Assembly: GCA_023461035.1 (NCBI GenBank)
Contig: JAEWOD010000016.1
Coordinates: 1 to 64,000 of the forward strand
Direction of reading: 5' to 3'
Length of the DNA stretch: 64,000 nt
DNA from: Bacteroidota bacterium
GTDB taxonomy: Bacteria > Bacteroidota > Bacteroidia > Flavobacteriales > Weeksellaceae
Both the position numbers and the translations under genes were made by a program. The notes under the pieces are model-generated. The model did not search any database. It worked only from the letters and a program-made list of their open reading frames with translations, and had not been told where the DNA came from. Below are positions 24,589 through 33,382 of this stretch, piece by piece (the stretch's first letter is position 1; each line of letters opens with the position of its first letter).

Positions 24589-25659
24589 ATGAAAACATAC
24601 CTTATTATTATCAGTATCCTGACTGCATTTGCAGCATCAGGCCAAAACAAGGTTTTTACAAAATTCACCACCACCAGCGGTGATTTCTATGAAGGCGAAG
24701 CCATCGACGGAACTGCAAACGGAAACGGAAAAATGGTTTACAAAGACGGAATTGTGTATGAAGGCGAATGGAAAGAAGGCTATCCTGACGGAAAAGGGAA
24801 AATGGTGTTTGCCAATTCCGAAGTGTACATCGGTGACTTTGTAAAAAACGTAAAACATGGAAAAGGGACTTATTATTATGCCGATGGCAGTGTGTATGAC
24901 GGCGATTATGTCAATGGGCAATTAACCGGTCAATGTACCTATTCATTTGGTACGAATACTAATAAAGGAGACCGATATACAGGAGGGATTTTAAATGGTA
25001 TGTGGAGCGGTTATGGCGAATTTTATTATGCAAATGGTACAATTCAAAAAGGAAACTGGATTCAAGGAGTTTTCCAGGGCGATAATAATTCTAAAACTAC
25101 CAATAATTCCAATTCCGGTAAAAAAGTCCAAACAACTTTCACCACATCAAATGGAGACAAATATACCGGTGAAGCAATCAATGATCTGGCGGAAGGATAT
25201 GGAACCATGAATTATGTAAATGGTGATAAATATGTCGGCAACTGGAAAAATGGTTATCCGGATGGAAAAGGAAAAATGGACTATAATACAAAAGATACTT
25301 ATGATGGCAATTGGTCAAATGGATATCCGCATGGAACAGGAACCACTTATTATTTTGCCGAAGACGTAACCTACGAAGGCCAGTTTGTCAATGGAACACC
25401 TCAGGGACAAGGAAAAATGTATTATCCGGACGGCTATATATTTGTAGGTGAATTTGTAGATGGTTACGAAACAAACGGGAAAATCATAAAACCGACCGGC
25501 GAATATTACGTCGGCGATGTACAATTTTATTTTGTGATTTTTGAACACGGAAAAGGAACCTCCTATGACAAAAACGGAAAACAAATGCAATCCGGATGCT
25601 GGGATACCGGCGAATTTCAAGCAGGCATGACCGTTTGCCCAAAACCTTATGATTTTTAG
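24589..25659 (+). CDS. Secreted MORN-repeat protein
   Basis: 356 aa. Signal peptide MKTYLIIISILTAFAASGQ, then about twelve MORN units of the form YEGEWKEGYPDGKGKMVF or YVGNWKNGYPDGKGKMDY, broken by a linker rich in Asn/Ser/Thr at about residues 165-180 that divides the array into two blocks. A non-repeat Cys-containing tail (SGCWDTGEFQAGMTVCPK) ends it. MORN repeats form beta-hairpin solenoids that bind lipid or protein. Export to the periplasm or surface is expected, and the binding partner is unknown. A strong bidirectional terminator follows. Confidence 0.85.
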   Translation: MKTYLIIISILTAFAASGQNKVFTKFTTTSGDFYEGEAIDGTANGNGKMVYKDGIVYEGEWKEGYPDGKGKMVFANSEVYIGDFVKNVKHGKGTYYYADGSVYDGDYVNGQLTGQCTYSFGTNTNKGDRYTGGILNGMWSGYGEFYYANGTIQKGNWIQGVFQGDNNSKTTNNSNSGKKVQTTFTTSNGDKYTGEAINDLAEGYGTMNYVNGDKYVGNWKNGYPDGKGKMDYNTKDTYDGNWSNGYPHGTGTTYYFAEDVTYEGQFVNGTPQGQGKMYYPDGYIFVGEFVDGYETNGKIIKPTGEYYVGDVQFYFVIFEHGKGTSYDKNGKQMQSGCWDTGEFQAGMTVCPKPYDF

Positions 25660-25677
25660 ATCAAAATAATATAGAAC

Positions 25678-25713
25678 AAAAAAACGCAAACTTTTAAGGT
25701 TTGCGTTTTTTTT
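25678..25713. terminator. Bidirectional terminator, MORN gene / A2M gene
   Basis: Perfect stem AAAAAACGCAAAC / GTTTGCGTTTTTT around 7 nt, with A and T runs at both sides, between two convergent genes. Confidence 0.85.
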
Positions 25714-25716
25714 ATA

Positions 25717-28700
25717 TTATTCAACCGTTACCCGCATCCCCGGATTAACAGCATATACAGTATGGTCATACATGGCTTCGCAGTAGGTGGCCGGTAAATA
25801 ATAATTTCCTTTATAAGTTGCATTTAGTAAAATGGTTACCGATACTTGTTGCGCCGCTCTCAAATCAAAATAGGAATAAACCCGGTCGTCTCTGAAGTCC
25901 TGATAATCCAATCCTATATTTTGAATGGAAGTCGATTGGTTATTGACACGGGTATTGATGATTTCCCATCCCGATGGGAACATCTGGGTCAGCGCCAATT
26001 CTTCATAATTCCCCATCATTCCCGGATTGGTAATGTTAACCACGCATTTGAAATCGGTTCCCTGACTGAGTTTTGCAGGGTCTATCGGCTTATTGTCCAA
26101 ACTATAATACGAAAGATGCATATTCAGATTGGAATTGGTTTGCTCTATATCTTCTTTCATGGAAACACCGCTGCGCACCAAATCTGCAAACAATACACTA
26201 CCCGACTGATCGGTAATGATAAATGAACCGGATTTTTCCGGTAAATCTATATTGAGAAATGGTTTTGCACTCGATACCTTTGTGGACTTTCCATTGATGG
26301 AAACCATTGCATCAATATTTTTTCCGGACTGATTTTTTCCTAAGAATTCTGAAATGGCCAAAAGAGAGAATGCCGTTGTCTGGGTGCTATACCAAGATTC
26401 GGAATTCAATTCTTTGGTAATCTGTTGAAGCAGCTTTTGTGCTTTGGTGCGTTCGCCAATCAAAGTTAAAGTCTCCAAAATCATCGCATTGTCGCGTAAA
26501 GATGAACCATAATTGTAGGCATTGTATTTATATTCTTTCACACTGGTAGCCAAATTTCCAACCAATTTTTTGGCGATGCTTTGTTGACCTGCCATTTGGT
26601 AAGCAGCAGAAAGACGCCAGAGCGTTGCCACACTCGTTTTTTTCTCTTTTAAACGGTTCATCAAGCCCAATTCCGCATTTCCGGACATCGCCAGAGTATA
26701 CAATCGGTAAGCCTGATCCAAATCGTCATAATAATATTTATCATTATAACCACTCCATTCTTTGGCCGTTTTTTTCTGGTATTTAATCAATCCTTCTTTT
26801 AAACCTGCCGGAATATTATATCCCATATCTTCTGCTTTCAGTATAAAATGAAAAGCATAAGTGCTTCCCCATTTATCGGCTTCGCCAATTCCTGCCCAAT
26901 AAGCCAAACCACCGCTTGGTGTCTGAAAGGATTTGAATTTTTTCAAGGCTTGTTCCACATTATACTGAACGTCTTTTTTTTGTGCATCGCTTAGATTGGT
27001 TAAACGTTCGAGATACAATTGAGGAAAAACACTGGAAGTAGTCTGTTCTATGCAACCATGTGGATATTGGATCAGATAGCGCATCCTTTTATCCAAATTT
27101 AAATTAGGAATCGATGAAAGCACCAATTTGGTATCGGTAGTCCCTGCCATTCCAAATGGCTCATAAGCAATGCTCCAACTTTGATTTGCACTAATTTCCC
27201 GGCTTGTGGTAAAGGTCATCGGCGGATTGGGACTTCTCACTTCGATTTCTATATTCTCCGAGGTTTTTTCTCCGCCTGAAACCGCAGAAATCGTTAAAGT
27301 GGCTTTTCCTAATTTCTCCGGAATTTTCAGTTGGAAATTGGCCAATTTGTCACCTGTTTTTTCAAAAGTCAAACTTTGTGTTTTTGCACCCTCCAATTGG
27401 ATTAAAGAATTGGAATTTACACTGACTGAAACATTCTTTATGTTATTCTCCATCGCAAAAACATTGACCGGAAGCGTGATTTCATCACCGGGGTTCAATA
27501 CCCTCGGTAAACTGGTTAAAGTCATCAAAGGTTGTTTGACAAAAATATTTTTTTCCGCACTTCCAAATCCGGATTCATTTCCTGCTACCACCATTACTTT
27601 GACCGACCCTATGTAGTTTTCCATCTTGAGTTTATGGGTTTTATTCTCCCCTTTCCCCAGTGTGAAAGGGCCGATAAAAGTTACAACCGGTTTGAATCGG
27701 TTGATTTTTTCTTTATTGGAATTGGACAATGCCTGGTCACCTCCGATTGTAAATACACTTTCAATCCTTCCACCATAAGCACCCAGCACATAATTGAAAA
27801 TATCCCAGGTATTGACTCCCAATGCTTGTTTTTGGTTAAAATAATTATAGATATCAGGTGTTTTATAATTGGTGATGTCCAGTAGTCCTTCGTCCACAAC
27901 TGCCAACGTATAGGTCATAAGTTTACCCGATTTTTCAGAAACCGAAACTGAATAATCACTATTGGGACGTATGGATTCCTGCGTTTTCAAAACCGGAGTC
28001 AATTTTCGGTTCGGATTTTCTACCGTTAACGGAATCACACCATACATACGGATCGGCATATCGTTTACAGTGGCATTATGAGGTTGAAGCAAGCTGATGT
28101 TTACATAAAAATTAGGTGCCATTTCCTCTGTGATTTCCACTTCGAATTTTGTTTGGTTTTTTTCTGTGGTAATCCATTTTCTATCGATTACTTTAACGCC
28201 GTTTTCAAAGCTTACCAACGCATTTCCTTCCACCGAAGAAGGAATGGTGATTTGGGCTTTTTCACCTACTTTATAGGAAGTTTTATCTGCCTTAAAATTT
28301 AAAATAGCAGCACTTTCCGTGGCACCGTCTCCTCGGCTTCTCCAATTGGGCCAATCAATCCAAATAGTCTTACCGGCGGCATGTCCGCTTTCTGGATCCA
28401 TCACACGTATGAAATAATTTCCATATTGGTCATTTGGGATGTTGACGGTAAAAGAACCCTTACCATTGCTAGTGGAAATCAATTTTTCTTCTGTTAGGAA
28501 TTCATATTGGCGATTTACATAATAAGCCAAATCATTGACATCTGAATTATACCACCAGGAATTTTTCATTCGATAAATAAAGACTTTGATTCCGCTTTTT
28601 GAAATTGGATTTCCTTTATAATCTACCGTTGCCACCTGAATGGTATGTTGTTTTCCGGTTTCCAGCATTTCATAAAATTCGTTGTCTGTCTGGATATTTA

Positions 28701-31299
28701 AACCGACATAGGAAGAATATGGCGAATATTCTTTGGTTACATAAGAAGTGCTGAAGTCGCCACCCGATTCAAATACTTTTGTAAACAATCCCATTTTTAG
28801 CATGCCCGGAGGCGTGATATCGAGATTGATGTTGGTGGAAATATTGGCCTCCCCATTGGCATTCAGTGCACCATCAAAAATTGTCATTTCCTGCATGGGG
28901 AAACTTCTTGAAGGATCTGAGAAAGTATATTTGGGAAAGGAATTGAATTTTGTTTGTTCTGAAAAAAGGTTGGCTTGGACGTTGGCTTTCAGATTTTGTG
29001 CATTGGCACCGCTTAACCAATTGGCTTTGATTTTAAATCCTTGGTTGGAAGTGGATTTGGTCATGACATCCTGAGGGAAAATCGTATTGATTTTTAATCG
29101 GTTGGGTTTGATGGTTTCGACTTTTAAAGATTTATAAAAAGTCATTCCCCCGATTTTAACCTGTGCTGACCAATTTCCGGTTTTGGCATCAGGAGCCGTT
29201 TCCATTTCAAAAGTATAGAATCCGTTGACCGGATCGGCATTTACTTTTCTTTGCATCAATTGTCCGTCCGGACTCATCAGTTCCATGATGGCGGGTTGCT
29301 CATCGGAAATTTGGGTAATGGATTTGTCCATCACAAATGTCAGGTGCATTTTATCACCCGGACGCCAAACACCACGTTCTCCATAAATAAATCCGCCTAA
29401 ACCGGATTCGGAAGATTCGCCTTCTACATCAAAACTGGAAAGGGAAAGTGATGAACCGTTATCTACCCGAACATAGCCTTTTTGTTTGTTTCTTTCAGCC
29501 ACGATGAGAAAGGGTTTCCGGTTCAGTTTAAATTCAGCAAATCCCTGTGCATTTGTACTTCCTTCGCCCACCAGTTGATTTTGTAAATCATAGGCTTTGA
29601 TGCTGACGTTTTCCATGGGTTTGGCCGTAAGGAGGTCGCTTACGGTGGCATATCCGGTTTTGTTTTTTCCGGTTTTGAAATTGAGTCCCAAATTACTCGC
29701 CAGTACGTTTTTGTTTACATTTTTGTCTGAAGTATAATAGGAAACCGTACAGGGATTATCGCGATCCTGCCAATTATATCCTTCCGGGTAATAATAATCG
29801 TAGTCATAATAATCAAAATTATGCATCTCCGAATCGGTATAATAATCATCCTCTTTTGGGTCGACACGCGCCAGCATTTCAGATTGATTCAGATTATCGG
29901 AGCATGGATAAGAAGCGAAATCTTGTTGAAATGAAAACTCCACATTATAAATGGCACCAGGTTCCGGTTCGATAAATTTGGATAATTCCAATTGGTAAAC
30001 GCTCAATTCATTGATGTTAAAATTGTCTGCGTTGGTGATGGAAATCACTTTATTCAGTACTTTTTTTCCGACGGGTTTTAAATTATTGGACTCGTTGTAT
30101 TGATTGTATTGAAAGAATTGATGGATGTTGTTTTCATAGATTTTTGTTATCTCCACTCTGACAGCCCGCAGTCCGACAGCTTGAAACGGAAGATTGATTT
30201 TACCGTCTGAAGAAGGAATGATATTTCCATTTCCGACAAATTTTACTTGCGGAAATAGATTGATAAAGTTGATGATTTCATTTTGGGTTTTCTCTATTTT
30301 ATTGCCATAAGCACTGGTGATTCCGGGATGAATGGCAAGTTCGTATTCACCACCTATTTTTTTTGCCGTATAGATTTTTAATTCATTTCCATTGATGACT
30401 GTGGATTTTATGTAGTTATCCGACCCGCTATCGTAATAATAATCATTGTTTTCTTCGCTTTTGCCGGTTCGTTTTAATTCAATCAGCCCGTCCAGGTAAG
30501 CATCGCTTTGAAGTGACTCGGAAAAGTTGACGGAAATATACTGTTCGGGGTGGGAAACCGATTTGATTTGAGTGATTTTAAATTCTCCTTTTGCTGGAAT
30601 TGTAAATTCCTGGTTCAGGTTTTTTTTGATTTCCAGAGGCTTCCCGTTCCACTTTAACTTCAAATCTTTTGCACTCTGCATACTTTTCAGTCCATTTATG
30701 GTAAATCGGTGGTTCTTTTGGTTGTCCGAATGTTCCCAAACGACCGGATATTTTTTTCCGTCAAAATTGACTTCCAGCATTTTATCGATTTGGGAGGAAT
30801 TCGCAAAATCAGCCGTATAGATATTTCCCGTAAAACTATAATTGCCTTGTCCTTCCGGCGTATCATGGATTCCGTCAAGACTGACAGTATAATCCTGTTT
30901 TTTAGCCTGGAACTGGAATTCAAATGTTTTTAATTCGTCCGGGATTTTGGCATAAATCGGTTTTAAATCCAGCCTTCCGGTATAAATTTCTCCTTGTTTC
31001 AATTTTTCCTCCGGTTGAAATTCCAAAGTCGAATTATCAATCAAATACGTTTTTCCCTTGATCGAAGGTGAGAAACTGATGATTTCTTTTTTGAGTGATT
31101 TATCTTCATTTGTTTCAAGCGGTATTTCAGTTTGCAAAATGACCTTTATATTGCTGTCTGTTGAAACCAATCCTGAAGTATAAGCAGAAACATAAGCTGC
31201 AAATTCGGGATTCACGTCCATTAGTTTATTGTTTTTGTCTTTTTTACAGCTTACAAACAATAAGCTGAAAAGAATGGAAATGGAGATTAAATACTTCAT
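25717..31299 (-). CDS. Alpha-2-macroglobulin family lipoprotein
   Basis: 1860 aa. Lipoprotein signal MKYLISISILFSLLFVSC (Cys18). A long series of macroglobulin-like beta domains follows, including MG1/MG2 and the GVWRPGDKMHLTFVMD segment, a bait-like region (ESVFTIGGDQALSNSNK) before a TFIGPFTLGKGE core, and a complement-like thioester domain with the reactive motif GCIEQ near residue 1415. Helical toroid and C-terminal receptor-like domains complete it. Bacterial A2M proteins trap proteases in the periplasm or at the surface. The usual partner penicillin-binding protein 1C is not next to it; topoisomerase IB is. Low-complexity YYDSGSDNY and YDYDYYYPEGY stretches interrupt the MG domains. Confidence 0.9.
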   Translation of the reverse strand: MKYLISISILFSLLFVSCKKDKNNKLMDVNPEFAAYVSAYTSGLVSTDSNIKVILQTEIPLETNEDKSLKKEIISFSPSIKGKTYLIDNSTLEFQPEEKLKQGEIYTGRLDLKPIYAKIPDELKTFEFQFQAKKQDYTVSLDGIHDTPEGQGNYSFTGNIYTADFANSSQIDKMLEVNFDGKKYPVVWEHSDNQKNHRFTINGLKSMQSAKDLKLKWNGKPLEIKKNLNQEFTIPAKGEFKITQIKSVSHPEQYISVNFSESLQSDAYLDGLIELKRTGKSEENNDYYYDSGSDNYIKSTVINGNELKIYTAKKIGGEYELAIHPGITSAYGNKIEKTQNEIINFINLFPQVKFVGNGNIIPSSDGKINLPFQAVGLRAVRVEITKIYENNIHQFFQYNQYNESNNLKPVGKKVLNKVISITNADNFNINELSVYQLELSKFIEPEPGAIYNVEFSFQQDFASYPCSDNLNQSEMLARVDPKEDDYYTDSEMHNFDYYDYDYYYPEGYNWQDRDNPCTVSYYTSDKNVNKNVLASNLGLNFKTGKNKTGYATVSDLLTAKPMENVSIKAYDLQNQLVGEGSTNAQGFAEFKLNRKPFLIVAERNKQKGYVRVDNGSSLSLSSFDVEGESSESGLGGFIYGERGVWRPGDKMHLTFVMDKSITQISDEQPAIMELMSPDGQLMQRKVNADPVNGFYTFEMETAPDAKTGNWSAQVKIGGMTFYKSLKVETIKPNRLKINTIFPQDVMTKSTSNQGFKIKANWLSGANAQNLKANVQANLFSEQTKFNSFPKYTFSDPSRSFPMQEMTIFDGALNANGEANISTNINLDITPPGMLKMGLFTKVFESGGDFSTSYVTKEYSPYSSYVGLNIQTDNEFYEMLETGKQHTIQVATVDYKGNPISKSGIKVFIYRMKNSWWYNSDVNDLAYYVNRQYEFLTEEKLISTSNGKGSFTVNIPNDQYGNYFIRVMDPESGHAAGKTIWIDWPNWRSRGDGATESAAILNFKADKTSYKVGEKAQITIPSSVEGNALVSFENGVKVIDRKWITTEKNQTKFEVEITEEMAPNFYVNISLLQPHNATVNDMPIRMYGVIPLTVENPNRKLTPVLKTQESIRPNSDYSVSVSEKSGKLMTYTLAVVDEGLLDITNYKTPDIYNYFNQKQALGVNTWDIFNYVLGAYGGRIESVFTIGGDQALSNSNKEKINRFKPVVTFIGPFTLGKGENKTHKLKMENYIGSVKVMVVAGNESGFGSAEKNIFVKQPLMTLTSLPRVLNPGDEITLPVNVFAMENNIKNVSVSVNSNSLIQLEGAKTQSLTFEKTGDKLANFQLKIPEKLGKATLTISAVSGGEKTSENIEIEVRSPNPPMTFTTSREISANQSWSIAYEPFGMAGTTDTKLVLSSIPNLNLDKRMRYLIQYPHGCIEQTTSSVFPQLYLERLTNLSDAQKKDVQYNVEQALKKFKSFQTPSGGLAYWAGIGEADKWGSTYAFHFILKAEDMGYNIPAGLKEGLIKYQKKTAKEWSGYNDKYYYDDLDQAYRLYTLAMSGNAELGLMNRLKEKKTSVATLWRLSAAYQMAGQQSIAKKLVGNLATSVKEYKYNAYNYGSSLRDNAMILETLTLIGERTKAQKLLQQITKELNSESWYSTQTTAFSLLAISEFLGKNQSGKNIDAMVSINGKSTKVSSAKPFLNIDLPEKSGSFIITDQSGSVLFADLVRSGVSMKEDIEQTNSNLNMHLSYYSLDNKPIDPAKLSQGTDFKCVVNITNPGMMGNYEELALTQMFPSGWEIINTRVNNQSTSIQNIGLDYQDFRDDRVYSYFDLRAAQQVSVTILLNATYKGNYYLPATYCEAMYDHTVYAVNPGMRVTVE

Positions 31300-31453
31300 G
31301 GATTGTGTTTTGAGTTTTAAATATACACAAAAATCTTAATAAAATGTTAAATATTTTTGGTTGAATCCTAATTCCAATGAACTAAATCAATAGAACAGCA
31401 GGAAATAATCAAGAATTTTGCCAGAAAAATGTTAAAATAACTGTGGTCATATT

Positions 31454-32458
31454 TTATTTCAATCGATTCTTCAGTAAACATAGTACCGCTATTTCATTTT
31501 TGGAAAGGTTTTTATTTCTTTTGAGAAGGCCGTTTACTTCATTCTGAAAATAACCTAAAGTTCTCCCATCCAAATATTCGTCTATCACGCGTGAATCAAT
31601 ATAGGAGCTACGGGCCACCGCAGGTGTGTTTCCCAATTTTTCACTGACCGATATGACCGCTTGACGAATGTTTTTATCGATTTTCTTTTTGTCTTTGGTG
31701 TCAACTATGCCGAGTTCATCCAGTACAATTGCGGCAATCATAGTTCCAGACCAAGTTCGAAAATCTTTTGCGGAATATTCATCACCCATTATTTCGCGGA
31801 TATAAGAATTCAGATCATCACTTTTTACATCATAGATTTGATTATTTTCATCATAATATTTGAATATTTCATAACCGGGAAGACTATCTATTTCTTTCAC
31901 GATTTTGACAAGTCTTTCATCCAGAATGTGCTTTTCCTGTTCGATTCCCGACTTTCCTTTATAGGAGAAAATCAATTTATTTCCTTCTATTTTCAGGTGT
32001 TTACTTCGCATCGTGGTGATACCGTAACTTTGATTTTCTTTGGTGTAACTATCACTTCCCGGACGGAAAAATGCCGACTCCAACAGCCGCACCATAGAAG
32101 CTAAAACTTTTTCCCGGTTAAGTTTCTTTTTACGTAAATGCTGCCCCGTAACACGTCGCATGTGTTCTAATTGTTCTGCAAATGAGATAATACGGTCAAA
32201 TTTTATTTGGTCCTGTTTTATCCGAAATTTAGGATTATAGATGTATTGCTTTCGCCCTTTTTCATCCCGACCCGTAGCTAGGACTTTTGCCGTTTTTTTC
32301 CGGTTGATTTCCACTTCTTTCCATGCCGGGGGAATCACCAAAGATTTGAAATAATCTTTAAGTTCTTTATCTGAAATAGTGTTTCCGTCTGAGTCGAGAT
32401 ATCGAAAACCTTTGCCTTGTTTTTTTCGGAAATACATTTGGGATTGAGAATATATCAA
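31454..32458 (-). CDS. DNA topoisomerase IB (poxvirus-like)
   Basis: 334 aa, the usual length for bacterial type IB enzymes. N-terminal domain with KGFRYLDSDGNTI and YIYNPKFR segments; the catalytic domain has Arg and Lys residues in RHLKIEGNKLIF-type strands (SKHLKIEG near 150), the DFRTWSGTMIAA segment near 237, and the nucleophilic Tyr in RSSYIDSRVIDEYL near 290. It relaxes supercoils by a 3'-phosphotyrosine intermediate without ATP. The internal ATG at residue 8 is an alternative start. It lies 22 nt after the UbiA-like gene on the same strand. Confidence 0.9.
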   Translation of the reverse strand: MIYSQSQMYFRKKQGKGFRYLDSDGNTISDKELKDYFKSLVIPPAWKEVEINRKKTAKVLATGRDEKGRKQYIYNPKFRIKQDQIKFDRIISFAEQLEHMRRVTGQHLRKKKLNREKVLASMVRLLESAFFRPGSDSYTKENQSYGITTMRSKHLKIEGNKLIFSYKGKSGIEQEKHILDERLVKIVKEIDSLPGYEIFKYYDENNQIYDVKSDDLNSYIREIMGDEYSAKDFRTWSGTMIAAIVLDELGIVDTKDKKKIDKNIRQAVISVSEKLGNTPAVARSSYIDSRVIDEYLDGRTLGYFQNEVNGLLKRNKNLSKNEIAVLCLLKNRLK

Positions 32459-32480
32459 GAAAGATAGTAAAAATTTTTCC

Positions 32481-33278
32481 TTACATCTTAAAAAGAAAAT
32501 AAATGATCAATGGAAGAAGTGAACAACTCTCAATCCAAAACGAATAATAAAAATTCTTTCTTTTTTCGGCTGAATTGAGAACGAAAATGACGGCAATTAA
32601 AAGCGTTATCATCCACACTATTACTAAGGAATTCCATTCTTCAAATTCCAGCCAAAACAATAATCCGCTTAACAATAAACTTATGATAGATAGCGATTTA
32701 GCATAATTTTTTCCGATTACCTGCGGAATGGTTTTCAATTCTTTTCCATCGGAATCCGAATCGCGAATGTCAAACGGAATGGTAATGCCTATCACAAAAA
32801 GGAAAACCGAGAGAAACAAAAATTTATAATGAAAAACATCATGATGAACCACCAGCAACAACCCGATGGAACTTCCTGCCCAGACAAAGGCAATCAAAAA
32901 TAATTTCAAGAACGGAATGGCACGCAAACCCAGATTGGAAAAAGGTAAATTATAACAAAAACTCACAAAGCCCAAAACGCCGAGATACAAAAAAGTTTTC
33001 GGTTCAAATCCGCGGAGAATTACACAAACCAACGTCCCAATTAGTCCGATGTATGTTAAGATGATTTGAGTTTTATTTTCCGATTTAAATTGAAATAATT
33101 CTTCTAGAGATTTAATCCGGGAGAAATTATAGATCGCTAGTGTCCCAAAAAAAACAATACCCCATACTGAAACAATTTTTTCGTACAAACTCAATTGAAA
33201 AAATACAAACAGCCCGGTAAAGCAAAAAGCCACCCAAATATTGGTGCTGATTAGATGTTTTTCAAGAAAGGAAATCAT
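32481..33278 (-). CDS. UbiA-like prenyltransferase-family membrane protein
   Basis: 265 aa with eight or nine membrane helices. The second aspartate-rich loop typical of UbiA (DIRDSDSD, near residue 170) is present, followed by KTIPQVIGKNYA. The first motif (NDxxDxxxD) is degraded to FNFSRIKSLEEL near 50, so standard prenyl diphosphate chemistry is doubtful. Flavobacterial genomes carry such divergent UbiA relatives of unknown substrate. Its -7 box is 5 nt before the ATG. Likely cotranscribed with topoisomerase IB downstream. Confidence 0.65.
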   Translation of the reverse strand: MISFLEKHLISTNIWVAFCFTGLFVFFQLSLYEKIVSVWGIVFFGTLAIYNFSRIKSLEELFQFKSENKTQIILTYIGLIGTLVCVILRGFEPKTFLYLGVLGFVSFCYNLPFSNLGLRAIPFLKLFLIAFVWAGSSIGLLLVVHHDVFHYKFLFLSVFLFVIGITIPFDIRDSDSDGKELKTIPQVIGKNYAKSLSIISLLLSGLLFWLEFEEWNSLVIVWMITLLIAVIFVLNSAEKRKNFYYSFWIESCSLLPLIIYFLFKM

Positions 33279-33283
33279 TCAAA

Positions 33284-33291
33284 CAAAGGTA
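33284..33291 (-). promoter_or_regulatory. -7 box TACCTTTG, 5 nt before the UbiA-like start
   Basis: Exact TAnnTTTG match on the minus strand, five nucleotides from the ATG at 33278; predicts a leaderless or near-leaderless mRNA. Confidence 0.6.
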
Positions 33292-33346
33292 AAAAGAATA
33301 TTAACAAAGGTTGATAAAGATTAGTTTTTAATCGGATTTAAATCCG

Positions 33347-33354
33347 TATTTTTG
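33347..33354 (+). promoter_or_regulatory. -7 box TATTTTTG of gcvP
   Basis: Exact TAnnTTTG match ending 28 nt before the gcvP ATG. No glycine riboswitch structure is seen in the short leader. Confidence 0.6.
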
Positions 33355-33382
33355 GGCTTCAATAAATTCACCGCAAATAAAC

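Noticed and set aside
33355..33382. Glycine riboswitch before gcvP
   Set aside because: The leader after the -7 box is under 30 nt and shows no paired elements.
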